NCBI GenBank assembly: GCA_015709595.1
Contig: CP054178.1
Coordinates: forward strand, 3,229,205-3,293,204
Direction: 5' to 3'
Source of the DNA: Phycisphaeraceae bacterium
GTDB lineage: Bacteria; Planctomycetota; Phycisphaerae; Phycisphaerales; SM1A02
DNA length: 64,000 nt
Position numbers and translations under genes: made by a program. Under the pieces are notes generated by a model. The model saw only the letters and a list, made by a program, of their open reading frames with translations. It searched no databases and was not told where the DNA came from. This document shows positions 55,658 to 63,024 of the stretch, piece after piece (position 1 is the stretch's first letter; each line of letters starts with the position of its first letter).

Positions 55658-55972
55658 GTGGCCCTTGCGCGGGCGGGGATCGAACTGGCCCCGCACCCGA
55701 CCGACCCGGCCCGGCTGCGGCATCGCCCGGCGGACCTGCCCCCCGACCTGTCGGCGCGGCTGCGGATACACCGGGCGGCGGTGGTGGGGCTGCTGGTGGA
55801 CGGGTACGCCCCCGCTGACGATGACGCGGGGTACGTCTTGGGCGAACGGCTGGGCATCGCCGACGACCTGGGGATGCCCACCCACCCCGGCGCGCCCGCG
55901 TGGCTGGTGGCGGTCGGGGAGTCGATGACGGCGGCCCTTGACGGCGCGTCTAGAGTCGAGTATAGTCGGTAG
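55658..55972 (+). CDS. small TubC-N-like protein, probably frameshifted at its start
   Basis: The open frame from the GTG at 55658 gives 104 residues resembling the TubC N-terminal-type helical domain often found beside such replication genes (ALARAGIELAPHPTDPARLRH, LRIHRAAVVGLLVDG). The natural start seems to be the GTG at 55621, overlapping the primase stop (GTGA). From there the frame is lost at a run of six Cs (55632-55637). With five Cs it would read MNPNPHELAPLLVALARAG, continuing in this frame. It is therefore a real 1-nt frameshift, a programmed shift or a sequence error. Confidence 0.6.
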   Translation: MALARAGIELAPHPTDPARLRHRPADLPPDLSARLRIHRAAVVGLLVDGYAPADDDAGYVLGERLGIADDLGMPTHPGAPAWLVAVGESMTAALDGASRVEYSR

Positions 55973-55981
55973 GACCGGACG

Positions 55982-56284
55982 ATGAACACCAACGCCACGC
56001 GCGCCCATTCCACGATCCGACGCTGCATCGAAGCCGAGCGGTTCCGGCTGAGCGAACACTTCGCCAAGCGGATGGATGACCGGGGGCTGTTCTGGGCCGA
56101 CGTGCTGGCGGCGATCGACGCCCCCACGCGCTTCGAGCCGGACGGGTTCGACGCGGCGTCCCGCGCCCGCTGGATCGTCGAAGGCCCCTGCGCGGATGGC
56201 GCGCCGATCGGGATCGTGTGCGCCATCGGGCGCGATGACGCGGGCGAGTTGACGGTGTTCGTGACGCTGTACTGGGAGCGATAG
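55982..56284 (+). CDS. DUF4258-type protein, possible toxin
   Basis: The 100-residue protein matches the DUF4258 pattern: an N-terminal helix with FRLSEHFAKRMDDRGLFWADVLAAI, then a beta sheet with DAASRARWIVEGP and ELTVFVTLYW. DUF4258 proteins are related to small RNase-type toxins. The next gene, 2 nt downstream, encodes an XRE-type repressor, the usual toxin-then-antitoxin order of HigBA/MqsRA systems. Confidence 0.75.
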   Translation: MNTNATRAHSTIRRCIEAERFRLSEHFAKRMDDRGLFWADVLAAIDAPTRFEPDGFDAASRARWIVEGPCADGAPIGIVCAIGRDDAGELTVFVTLYWER

Positions 56285-56286
56285 CC

Positions 56287-56700
56287 ATGCCGAAGAAAAC
56301 GACCACGCCACGCGGATCGCATCGAGCGACCTTCACGGACGACGTGCCCTACACCATGCGGCTGCCGGACGGGCGCACGCTGTTCGTGCTGCTGCGCCCC
56401 GAGTGGTGCGAACTGGACGTGACCGGGGAACTGCTGTTCAAGCCCGAGGCGGCGCGGTTCCTTGATCGGATTCGCGTCATGGCGATGAAGACGCCGAAAG
56501 CCCCCACGCCGGGGTACGTTCGCACGCTCCGCAACGCCCTGGGGCTGACGCAAGTTGAGTTGGGGGAGCGGATCGGCGTCGCGTCGATGACGGTTTCACG
56601 ATGGGAGCGCGGCACGCTGAGGCCCGGCCCGGAATCGGCGGCGGCGCTGGACAAACTGCGGCGCGAGGCAGGCCGGCGCGGCGTGGCGATCGCGGCGTGA
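56287..56700 (+). CDS. XRE-family helix-turn-helix protein, possible antitoxin
   Basis: This 137-residue protein has an N-terminal small beta domain (YTMRLPDGRTLFVLLRPEWCEL) and a C-terminal XRE-type helix-turn-helix (VRTLRNALGLTQVELGERIGVASMTVSRWERG). The layout is like MqsA/HigA-type antitoxins, which have an N-terminal toxin-binding part and a C-terminal DNA-binding part, but no zinc-binding cysteine pair is seen. It probably neutralises the DUF4258 product and autorepresses the pair. Confidence 0.8.
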   Translation: MPKKTTTPRGSHRATFTDDVPYTMRLPDGRTLFVLLRPEWCELDVTGELLFKPEAARFLDRIRVMAMKTPKAPTPGYVRTLRNALGLTQVELGERIGVASMTVSRWERGTLRPGPESAAALDKLRREAGRRGVAIAA

Positions 56701-56739
56701 CGGGACGGGATTCAACGGACCACGAAGGGACGGTGACGT

Positions 56740-58221
56740 ATGGCGAGCGTTTCACGCGACCGGAACGGAACCAAGCGGGTGCTGTTCACCGACCGCGACG
56801 GCGAGCGGAAGGCGGTGCGGCTTGGCGCGGTGTCGGCCAAGACCGCCGAGGCGTTCCGGCTGAAACTCCAAGACCTGATCGCGGCCCGGTTCACCGAAAC
56901 CGCGATCGACGCGGAAACCGCCCGCTGGCTGGCGGACCTGCCCGACCGTATGTACGCCCGGCTGGTGCGGGTGGGGCTGGCCGAACCCCGCGCCAGCGCA
57001 TCGCGGGTGACGCTGGGCGGGCTGCTGGCGGCGTTCTTCGCGTCGGTGGACGTGAAGCCCGCGACGCTGGTGCGGATGAAACAGGTGGAAGCGGCGCTAG
57101 TGGGCTGCTTTACGAAGGAACGCGACGCGGCGACCATCGGCGAAACCGACGCGGACGGCTGGCGAACGTGGCTCAAGGAACAGGGATACGCGGCGGCGAC
57201 TGTCAGCCGGTCGGTGATCTACGCCCGGCAGGTGTTCAAGTGGGCCATGCGGCGTGGCATGGTCGCGTCCAATCCGTTCGCGTTCGTGAAGGCGGGTTCC
57301 CAGTCCAACCCGGCGCGCGCGGCGTTCATCGACCGCGACACGATCGCCAAGGTGATCGACGCGGCCCCGGATGCGGAGTGGCGGCTGCTGATCGCGTTGT
57401 CGCGGTTCGGCGGGCTGCGCGTGCCGAGTGAAGCGCTGGCCCTGCGGTGGTCGGACGTGAACTGGGAGCACAACCGGCTGACGGTGCGAAGCCCCAAGAC
57501 CGAACACCACGAAGGCAAGGGGGAGCGGATCATCCCGCTGTTTCCCGAGATTCGGGAGCACCTGCAAGCGGTCTTTGACGCGGCCCCGGTCGGGTCGGTG
57601 AATGTGATCGGGCGCTACCGGGTTGGCGCGAACCTGAACCCGCACTTCCGGCGGATCATCCGGCGCGCCGGCGTCGCGCCTTGGCCCCGGACGTGGCACA
57701 ACCTGCGGGCGAGCCGACAGACTGAACTGGCGGCGACGTTCCCCCTTCACACCGTGTGCGCGTGGATCGGCAACAGCAAGGCGGTGGCGGCGGGCCACTA
57801 CCTGCAGGTCACCGACGCCGACTGGGTGCGTGCGATCGGGGGCGCGGAACGCGGCGCACAAAGCGGCGCAAATTGCGGCGCGCCTGAGGCGCAAATTGCG
57901 GCGCAGCACCCGTTCGCATCCTGTTGCGCCGATTCGCACGAACGCACAAAAACCCCGAGAAACACCGAAGGTTCACACACCGACGCGAACGAGCGCGAAA
58001 GCGTGCGAACCTTCCAAGTGGGCCGTACTGGACTTGAACCAGTGACCTCCTGCGTGTCATGCAGGCGCGCTAGCCAACTGCGCCAACGGCCCGAAACGTC
58101 AACGGACGAGGATACGCGCGAACAGCGGCGTCAACAAGCCGCGAGGCGGACGACCGCCGTGAATCGTCGGCTCACTCGTCGCCGACGGGCATCATCGAGT
58201 AGTTGGGCGATTCGCGCGTGA
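56740..58221 (+). CDS. tyrosine integrase of element 2, C terminus replaced at the attachment site
   Basis: This tyrosine recombinase has an N-terminal part, a core-binding domain (about 90-170) and a catalytic domain (about 195-360). The catalytic domain shows Arg in [13 protein letters not shown], His-x-x-Arg in [11 protein letters not shown], and [14 protein letters not shown], where the Tyr is present but the usual second His position is Asn. From codon 427 the frame crosses the attachment core (VGRTGLE) and then reads antisense through tRNA-Val and into the end of guaB. Residues 434-493 are therefore a host-derived artefact. The native tail lies at 51342-51541. Confidence 0.92.
   Translation: MASVSRDRNGTKRVLFTDRDGERKAVRLGAVSAKTAEAFRLKLQDLIAARFTETAIDAETARWLADLPDRMYARLVRVGLAEPRASASRVTLGGLLAAFFASVDVKPATLVRMKQVEAALVGCFTKERDAATIGETDADGWRTWLKEQGYAAATVSRSVIYARQVFKWAMRRGMVASNPFAFVKAGSQSNPARAAFIDRDTIAKVIDAAPDAEWRLLIALSRFGGLRVPSEALALRWSDVNWEHNRLTVRSPKTEHHEGKGERIIPLFPEIREHLQAVFDAAPVGSVNVIGRYRVGANLNPHFRRIIRRAGVAPWPRTWHNLRASRQTELAATFPLHTVCAWIGNSKAVAAGHYLQVTDADWVRAIGGAERGAQSGANCGAPEAQIAAQHPFASCCADSHERTKTPRNTEGSHTDANERESVRTFQVGRTGLEPVTSCVSCRRASQLRQRPETSTDEDTREQRRQQAARRTTAVNRRLTRRRRASSSSWAIRA
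57865..57881. repeat. candidate integrase arm site, copy 2
   Basis: This is an exact copy of GGCGCAAATTGCGGCGC, within the integrase reading frame where it codes G-A-N-C-G-A. Copy 3 starts 23 bp further on, about two helical turns away. Confidence 0.65.
57888..57904. repeat. candidate integrase arm site, copy 3
   Basis: This is an exact copy of the same 17-mer in a different reading frame from copy 2. DNA sequence, not peptide sequence, is therefore conserved. It lies 113 bp from the right attachment core. Confidence 0.65.
58017..58039. repeat. attR core of element 2
   Basis: Identical 23 bases to 51319-51341, located at the 3' end of the intact tRNA-Val gene and inside the extended integrase frame. 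Confidence 0.9.
58019..58092 (-). tRNA. tRNA-Val (anticodon GAC)
   Basis: The 74-nt cloverleaf has acceptor GGGCCGT/ACGGCCC, a D-arm GCGCAGTTGGCTAGCGC and anticodon stem-loop CCTGC-ATGACAC-GCAGG with GAC, reading the valine codon GUC. The T-arm is ACTGG-TTCAAGT-CCAGT, with discriminator A. CCA is not encoded. Element 2 is inserted at its 3' end, restoring the gene but separating it from its terminator at 51284. Confidence 0.95.
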
Positions 58222-59653
58222 TCTGGATGTCGTGCGGGTGAGATTCGATCACGCTGGCGGGGGATACGCGGACGAATCTCGCATCCCGACGGAGTTCCTC
58301 GATGGAGGCGCAGCCGCAGTAGCCCATGGCGGCACGAAGCCCCCCCACCATCTGGTACACGAATTCCGAGAGAGGCCCCTTGTAGGGAACGCGCCCCTCG
58401 ACCCCCTCGGGCACGAACTTGCGGGATTCCGTCACGCCGCCCTGGGCGTAGCGGTCGGCGGAGCCGGCGGCCATGGCGCCTTCGCTCCCCATGCCGCGGT
58501 AACTCTTGAAACGGCGTCCGCGGTGGAGCACCAGCTCGCCGGGGCTTTCATCCAGCCCGGCGAAGAGCCCGCCCATCATCACCGCCGAGGCCCCGGCGGC
58601 GAGGGCCTTGGCGATGTCCCCGCTCTGACGGATGCCGCCATCCGCGATGACGGGCACCCCGGCGTCATCCGCCACGGAGCAGGCGGACATGATGGCGGTC
58701 AATTGGGGCACGCCCACGCCCGTCACCACGCGGGTGGTGCAGATGGAGCCGGGACCGATGCCCACCTTGACGGCGTCCACCCCGGCTTCGATCAGGTCAC
58801 GGGCGGCCTCGGCGGTGGCGATGTTCCCCGCGATCAAGTCGATGTCGTACCGTGAACGAATGGCCTTGACCGTTTGAAGCACATTGCGACTGTGTCCGTG
58901 GGCGGTATCGACCACGATCACGTCCACTTCAGCGTCGATCAGGGCCTGGACGCGATCCAGTTGGTGAACGCCCACCGCTGCGCCCACTCGCAGGCGCCCG
59001 CGGGCGTCCCGGCAGGCACGAGGGTGACGTCGGGTGTTCTCGATGTCGCGCATCGTGATCAGTCCGGCGAGGGCGCCATCCGAGCCGATGAGCAGCAGTT
59101 TCTCCACGCGGCGACTGGTCAGAAGCCGCTCCGCCTCATCCAGCGTGGTCTCGGGGGGCGCGGTGACCAGGTTTTTCTGGGTCATCACGTCGCCCACCCG
59201 GCTGTCGGCGGAGGTGCTGAGGAACTTCATGTCACGCCGGGTCAGGATGCCCACCACGCGCCCGCGGCTGGTTCCGTCGGCGGTCACGGGGAAGCCGGAG
59301 ACGTTCTGCTCGGCCATCAGGCGGCGGGCCTTGGCGATGGTGTCATCGGGGCCGAGGGTGATCGGGTCGGCGATGACGCCGTTCTCCGACCGCTTGACCT
59401 TGGCGACCTCGCGGGCCTGGGCATCGGGCGGCAGGTTCTTGTGAATGATGCCGATGCCCCCTTCCTGGGCGAGGGCGATGGCGAGCCGCGATTCCGTCAC
59501 CGTGTCCATGGGGGCGGAAACGAGCGGCAGGTTGAGCGGGATATTGCGGGTCAGGCGCGACGTGGTGGACACGCTGTCAGGCGTGACGGCGCTGAGTCGG
59601 GGGATCAGGAGGACGTCGTCGAAGGTGATGCCGTCGGAAACGATCTTCTCCAT
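58172..59653 (-). CDS. guaB: inosine-5'-monophosphate dehydrogenase
   Basis: This 493-residue enzyme oxidises IMP to XMP, the first committed step to GMP. A TIM barrel starts with [17 protein letters not shown] and is interrupted by two CBS domains (about 95-215). It contains the phosphate loop [22 protein letters not shown] with the catalytic Cys, [13 protein letters not shown] and the flap RYAQGG region. Full normal length. Its last 50 bases overlap the artificial extension of the element 2 integrase on the other strand. Confidence 0.97.
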   Translation of the reverse strand: MEKIVSDGITFDDVLLIPRLSAVTPDSVSTTSRLTRNIPLNLPLVSAPMDTVTESRLAIALAQEGGIGIIHKNLPPDAQAREVAKVKRSENGVIADPITLGPDDTIAKARRLMAEQNVSGFPVTADGTSRGRVVGILTRRDMKFLSTSADSRVGDVMTQKNLVTAPPETTLDEAERLLTSRRVEKLLLIGSDGALAGLITMRDIENTRRHPRACRDARGRLRVGAAVGVHQLDRVQALIDAEVDVIVVDTAHGHSRNVLQTVKAIRSRYDIDLIAGNIATAEAARDLIEAGVDAVKVGIGPGSICTTRVVTGVGVPQLTAIMSACSVADDAGVPVIADGGIRQSGDIAKALAAGASAVMMGGLFAGLDESPGELVLHRGRRFKSYRGMGSEGAMAAGSADRYAQGGVTESRKFVPEGVEGRVPYKGPLSEFVYQMVGGLRAAMGYCGCASIEELRRDARFVRVSPASVIESHPHDIQITRESPNYSMMPVGDE

Positions 59654-60119
59654 CCGATCATCTTGGCCATCCCGGCGATCGTGTCAAGACAGGCGAGGAT
59701 GGCGAGGCGCCGCGTCCTGTCGGCCTCCGACCCGTCGAGCATTCGCGGGAAAACCCGTCGTCTTCTCCCTCTTGGGGGCTTCCCACAAGGCCCCGGTATC
59801 TGCTACACTGGTGAGTCTTGGCCCGCGTCATGGAGGCGTTTCCGTGCGGCGGGCGAAACGCTGTCGGCAGGGAATCGATCGGTCCGAATGTTCGGATTGA
59901 GGAACCAGACAGCCGGCTTGGCGTCTGCAACTTCAATGCACGGGAGTGCGAACAGTCGAGACGGGGTTGAGACGGGGTTGCCCACGGGATGAAACGCCCG
60001 GACGCACTTCGGCGAACGATACGGTCCACGGCTGACACGACGACGCCCGGGGCGGGCCGATTTGGCGGCTCCAAACCCAGGCGGGATGTGAGGTTGGGTT
60101 TCGACCCAGGAGACACGAC
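59654..60119 (+). promoter_or_regulatory. promoter (TACACT 59804-59809) and long leader of the pilT operon
   Basis: No gene is seen in these 466 bases. TACACT at 59804-59809 would give a leader of about 300 nt. In the leader, GCCCGC/GCGGGC (about 59821-59855) and GCGTTTC/GAAACGC (about 59836-59861) are overlapping, mutually exclusive stems. An 11-bp tandem repeat GAGACGGGGTT lies at 59958-59979. I match no known riboswitch. Confidence 0.4.
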
Positions 60120-61250
60120 TTGATCCAGGAACTGATCGCTGATCCGGTGCACCACGATCGCGGCACCCGTCCGGGCGAAGGCAAGCCGATCTTCATGTCC
60201 TACCTGGAGGCCGCCATCAAGCACGCGGCGTCCGACCTGATCATCAAGTCGGAGCACCACCCGCGCATCCGCGTCCGCGGCACGCTGCGCACGCTGCAGA
60301 CCGACCTGTGCACGACCGATCTGATGTTCCAGATCGCCAAGGACGTGCTCGACGAACGCCAGTACGCCCACTTCCAGAAGCATGGGTCGTACGACTTCGC
60401 CTACGACTTCGACGAGAACCACCGGTTCCGCGTGAACCTGTTCATGGCCCGCGGCAAGCCGTCGCTGGCGGCGCGTCTCATCACGTCCGACATCAAAACC
60501 TTCGAGTCGCTGCACCTGCCGCAGATTCTGGGCGACATCTCCATGAGCGCGCAGGGGCTGATTCTCTTCTCGGGCGTCACCGGGTCAGGCAAGTCCACGT
60601 CGATCGCCTCGATGCTGCAGTACGTGAACGAGCGCAAGCGCGTTCACATCGTGACCATCGAGGATCCGATCGAATACATCTTCAAGGACGACAAGGCGAC
60701 CATCAACCAGCGCGAGGTCGGCATCGACTGCGTGAACTTCAACGAGGCGCTGCGAGCCCTGGTGCGTGAGAACCCGGACGTGGTGCTGGTCGGCGAAATG
60801 CGCGACTACGAGACGTTCGAGGCCGCCATCCGCGCCGCCGAAACCGGCCACCTGGTGTTCGGCACCATTCACGCCTCGTCCGCGTGGCAGACCTTCGGGC
60901 GCATCTACGACCTGTTCCCGCCCGACGAGCGCGAGCAGATCCGCAAGCTGCTGGCGTACAACCTGCGGGCGATCATCTACCAGAAGCTGCTTCCCACGCT
61001 GCGTCCGGAGATCGCGCGCATCCCCGCGCTGGAGATTCTCATCAACACGCCCATCGTGCAGAAGTACGTACTGGAGGGACGCGAGGGCGAACTGCTGGAG
61101 ATCATCAAGCGCAGCCGCGAGGAAGGCATGATCGACTTCACCTCGTCGCTTGTGGACCTGGTGGAGAAGGAATACATTCACCACCGCGTGGCGATGGAAG
61201 CCACGCCCAAGCCCGAGGAGCTCAAGATGCGCCTCAAGGGCATTCAGTGA
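60120..61250 (+). CDS. PilT-like type IV pilus retraction ATPase
   Basis: The 376-residue protein has an N-terminal PAS-like domain (IKHAASDLIIKSEHHPRIRVRG) and a RecA-like ATPase core. The core shows Walker A SGVTGSGKSTSIASML, Asp box region HIVTIEDPIEYIF, Walker B DVVLVGEMRDYETFEAAIRAAETGHLVFGTIHA and the His box. PilT hexamers depolymerise pili and drive twitching. The TTG start has AGGAG 8 nt upstream; an ATG at 60195 would also keep all domains. A second secretion ATPase follows 22 nt downstream. Confidence 0.92.
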   Translation: MIQELIADPVHHDRGTRPGEGKPIFMSYLEAAIKHAASDLIIKSEHHPRIRVRGTLRTLQTDLCTTDLMFQIAKDVLDERQYAHFQKHGSYDFAYDFDENHRFRVNLFMARGKPSLAARLITSDIKTFESLHLPQILGDISMSAQGLILFSGVTGSGKSTSIASMLQYVNERKRVHIVTIEDPIEYIFKDDKATINQREVGIDCVNFNEALRALVRENPDVVLVGEMRDYETFEAAIRAAETGHLVFGTIHASSAWQTFGRIYDLFPPDEREQIRKLLAYNLRAIIYQKLLPTLRPEIARIPALEILINTPIVQKYVLEGREGELLEIIKRSREEGMIDFTSSLVDLVEKEYIHHRVAMEATPKPEELKMRLKGIQ

Positions 61251-61272
61251 TCACCGGGCGGAACCGCACACC

Positions 61273-62973
61273 ATGCAGACATACCTGACTATCTTCGCCG
61301 CCCAGTCGGTTGAGAACGCCATGCTTCTCAGCCCGGTGAAGCCGATCCTGACCCTCGCCACCTTCCTCCCCTGGGCGTGGCTGGTGTCGAGCAAGCTGGA
61401 CAAGGACGCGGCGTACTTCCACCTCAATCGCCCGGCATGGAACGGCTGGTTCATGGCCGGAGCCGTGGCGGCAGCCGCGTCCATGCTGCTGATCCCCATC
61501 TACTGGATCGGTTGGCCCGTCGGCATCCTGCTGCTGCTGGCCCCGATCCTGGCGTACTGGAAGGTGCGCAACGCCGCCGTGCCCGAGAATCGCCGGTTCT
61601 ACATCACCAGCGATACCATCGGCCAGTGGCTGGAGTCGAGGCGGAAGTCCGCGGCGACGCGTGGAGCGCTCATCACCTTCGTTGATTCCGCCGGCAAGCG
61701 ACGGGACGTTCCCCTCAAGGAGGAGCCCCTCTTCCCCACGCACCTGCTGGCGGAGGATCTGCTGGGCCCCGCCATCGATTCCCGCGCTTCACGCATCGAA
61801 CTCAGTCCAGGCCAGAGCGGCTTCGTGGTCACCCAGACGATCGACGGCGTGAAGTACCGGCGCGACCCGGTCGCCGCCGACGCGGGCAACGCCCTGATCG
61901 ACTACTTCAAGTCGCTGGCGGGGCTGGACGTGCAGAATCGTCGCCGACGCCAGGTCGGCAAGCTGAAGATGGAAGGCCCGCCCGGGCTGCACGAGATTCA
62001 TGTCACGACCGCCGGGTCGTCGGCGGGGCAGGAAATGCGGATTGAAATCGACCGGTCGAAGCGGATGGACATTCCCTTCGACGCCCTGGGCTTCCTCAAG
62101 CCGCAGATGGAGTCGCTGGCCAGGTTCGTGGAGCCGGTGGAGCGTCACGGCATCATTCTCATCGGTGCGCCGCCCGGCAACGGCCTGACCACGCTGGGGT
62201 ACAGTCTCATCGGTCGCCACGACGCCTACACCACGAACATCAAGACGCTCGAGCGCGAGATCATGCTGCGGCGCGACGGCGTCGATCACACGCAGTTCGA
62301 CGCCGACAACCCCGATCTCGACTTCGCCACGAATCTGCAGTCCATTCTGCGCCGTGACCCCGACGTGGTGCTCATCAGCGACATCATGGACAAGGACACG
62401 GCCCGGGTCGCCGCCGAACCCGGCAATGATGGTCCGCTGATCTACGTCCCGCAGCGCCTGCCGGGGGTCAAGGAGCAGGTGGTGGACTGGGTGAAGCGCG
62501 TGGGCGACCTGAACAAGGCCGTGCGAGCGCTGCTGGCGGTCATCAACGGGCGGCTGGTGCGCACGCTGTGCCCCAACTGCAAGCAGGGCTTCCGCCCCGC
62601 GCCGGACCAGATCAAGAAACTCGGCCTGCCGGCCACGGTGGCGCAGCTCTTCAAGGCGGGCGGCAAGGTGCAGGTCAAGAACAAGATCGAAAACTGCCCC
62701 GTCTGCCAGGGGACCGGGTACTTCGGTCAGGTCGGCGTCTACGAGGTGATGGTGCTGGATCAGCAGGCCCGCAAGATGGTCGCCGGGAACGACCTGCAGG
62801 GCGCCTACACGCACTGCCGTCGCAACAAGATGATCTTCCTGCAGGAAGCGGCGCTCCAGAAGGTGGTGGAGGGCGTGACCTCGCTGGAAGAGCTGGCCCG
62901 CGTCATCACCCCGCCCAAGCAGGGGCCGCCGCCGGCGTCGCCCCAGCCGCAGCCGGTCGCCGCCAAGTCGTAA
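61273..62973 (+). CDS. PilB/GspE-like secretion ATPase with degenerate Walker A and membrane anchor
   Basis: This 566-residue protein has two N-terminal membrane segments (about 56-97), unusual for this family. A GspE/PilB-type core follows. The P-loop reads IGAPPGNGLTTLGYSLIG (about 297-314): the invariant Lys of GxxxxGK[ST] is Leu. The Walker B-like strand DPDVVLISDIMDKDTAR lacks the usual Glu. The C-terminal four-Cys zinc site (CPNCKQGF, CPVCQGTGYFGQVGVYEVM) is intact. It is probably ATPase-dead or of altered activity, perhaps a structural partner of the PilT-like protein encoded upstream. Confidence 0.88.
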   Translation: MQTYLTIFAAQSVENAMLLSPVKPILTLATFLPWAWLVSSKLDKDAAYFHLNRPAWNGWFMAGAVAAAASMLLIPIYWIGWPVGILLLLAPILAYWKVRNAAVPENRRFYITSDTIGQWLESRRKSAATRGALITFVDSAGKRRDVPLKEEPLFPTHLLAEDLLGPAIDSRASRIELSPGQSGFVVTQTIDGVKYRRDPVAADAGNALIDYFKSLAGLDVQNRRRRQVGKLKMEGPPGLHEIHVTTAGSSAGQEMRIEIDRSKRMDIPFDALGFLKPQMESLARFVEPVERHGIILIGAPPGNGLTTLGYSLIGRHDAYTTNIKTLEREIMLRRDGVDHTQFDADNPDLDFATNLQSILRRDPDVVLISDIMDKDTARVAAEPGNDGPLIYVPQRLPGVKEQVVDWVKRVGDLNKAVRALLAVINGRLVRTLCPNCKQGFRPAPDQIKKLGLPATVAQLFKAGGKVQVKNKIENCPVCQGTGYFGQVGVYEVMVLDQQARKMVAGNDLQGAYTHCRRNKMIFLQEAALQKVVEGVTSLEELARVITPPKQGPPPASPQPQPVAAKS

Positions 62974-63024
62974 GCCCGTCCGCCAACGCCGCCTCGTTGC
63001 GGCCGCGGCCGAGAGGATCGAACG

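Larger units (their letters stand above)
51319..58039. mobile_element. tRNA-Val-integrated element with primase-helicase (element 2)
   Basis: The 6.7-kb segment is bounded by 23-bp identical direct repeats, one being the 3' end of an intact tRNA-Val gene. Inside are the stranded integrase tail, an unknown gene, two small helix-turn-helix genes, a primase-helicase with iteron-like repeats, a truncated or frameshifted small gene, a toxin-antitoxin-like pair and the integrase. No conjugation or virion genes are present, so it resembles an integrative plasmid or a satellite. Confidence 0.88.

Noticed and set aside
53483-56311. A 942-codon open frame antisense to the primase-helicase
   Set aside because: It is a GC-rich shadow in codon phase with the real gene, lacks any domain and crosses several plus-strand genes with good motifs.
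58040-58221. Integrase residues 434-493 as a genuine C-terminal domain
   Set aside because: The stretch is read antisense through tRNA-Val and into guaB; the native tail is found at the other end of the element.
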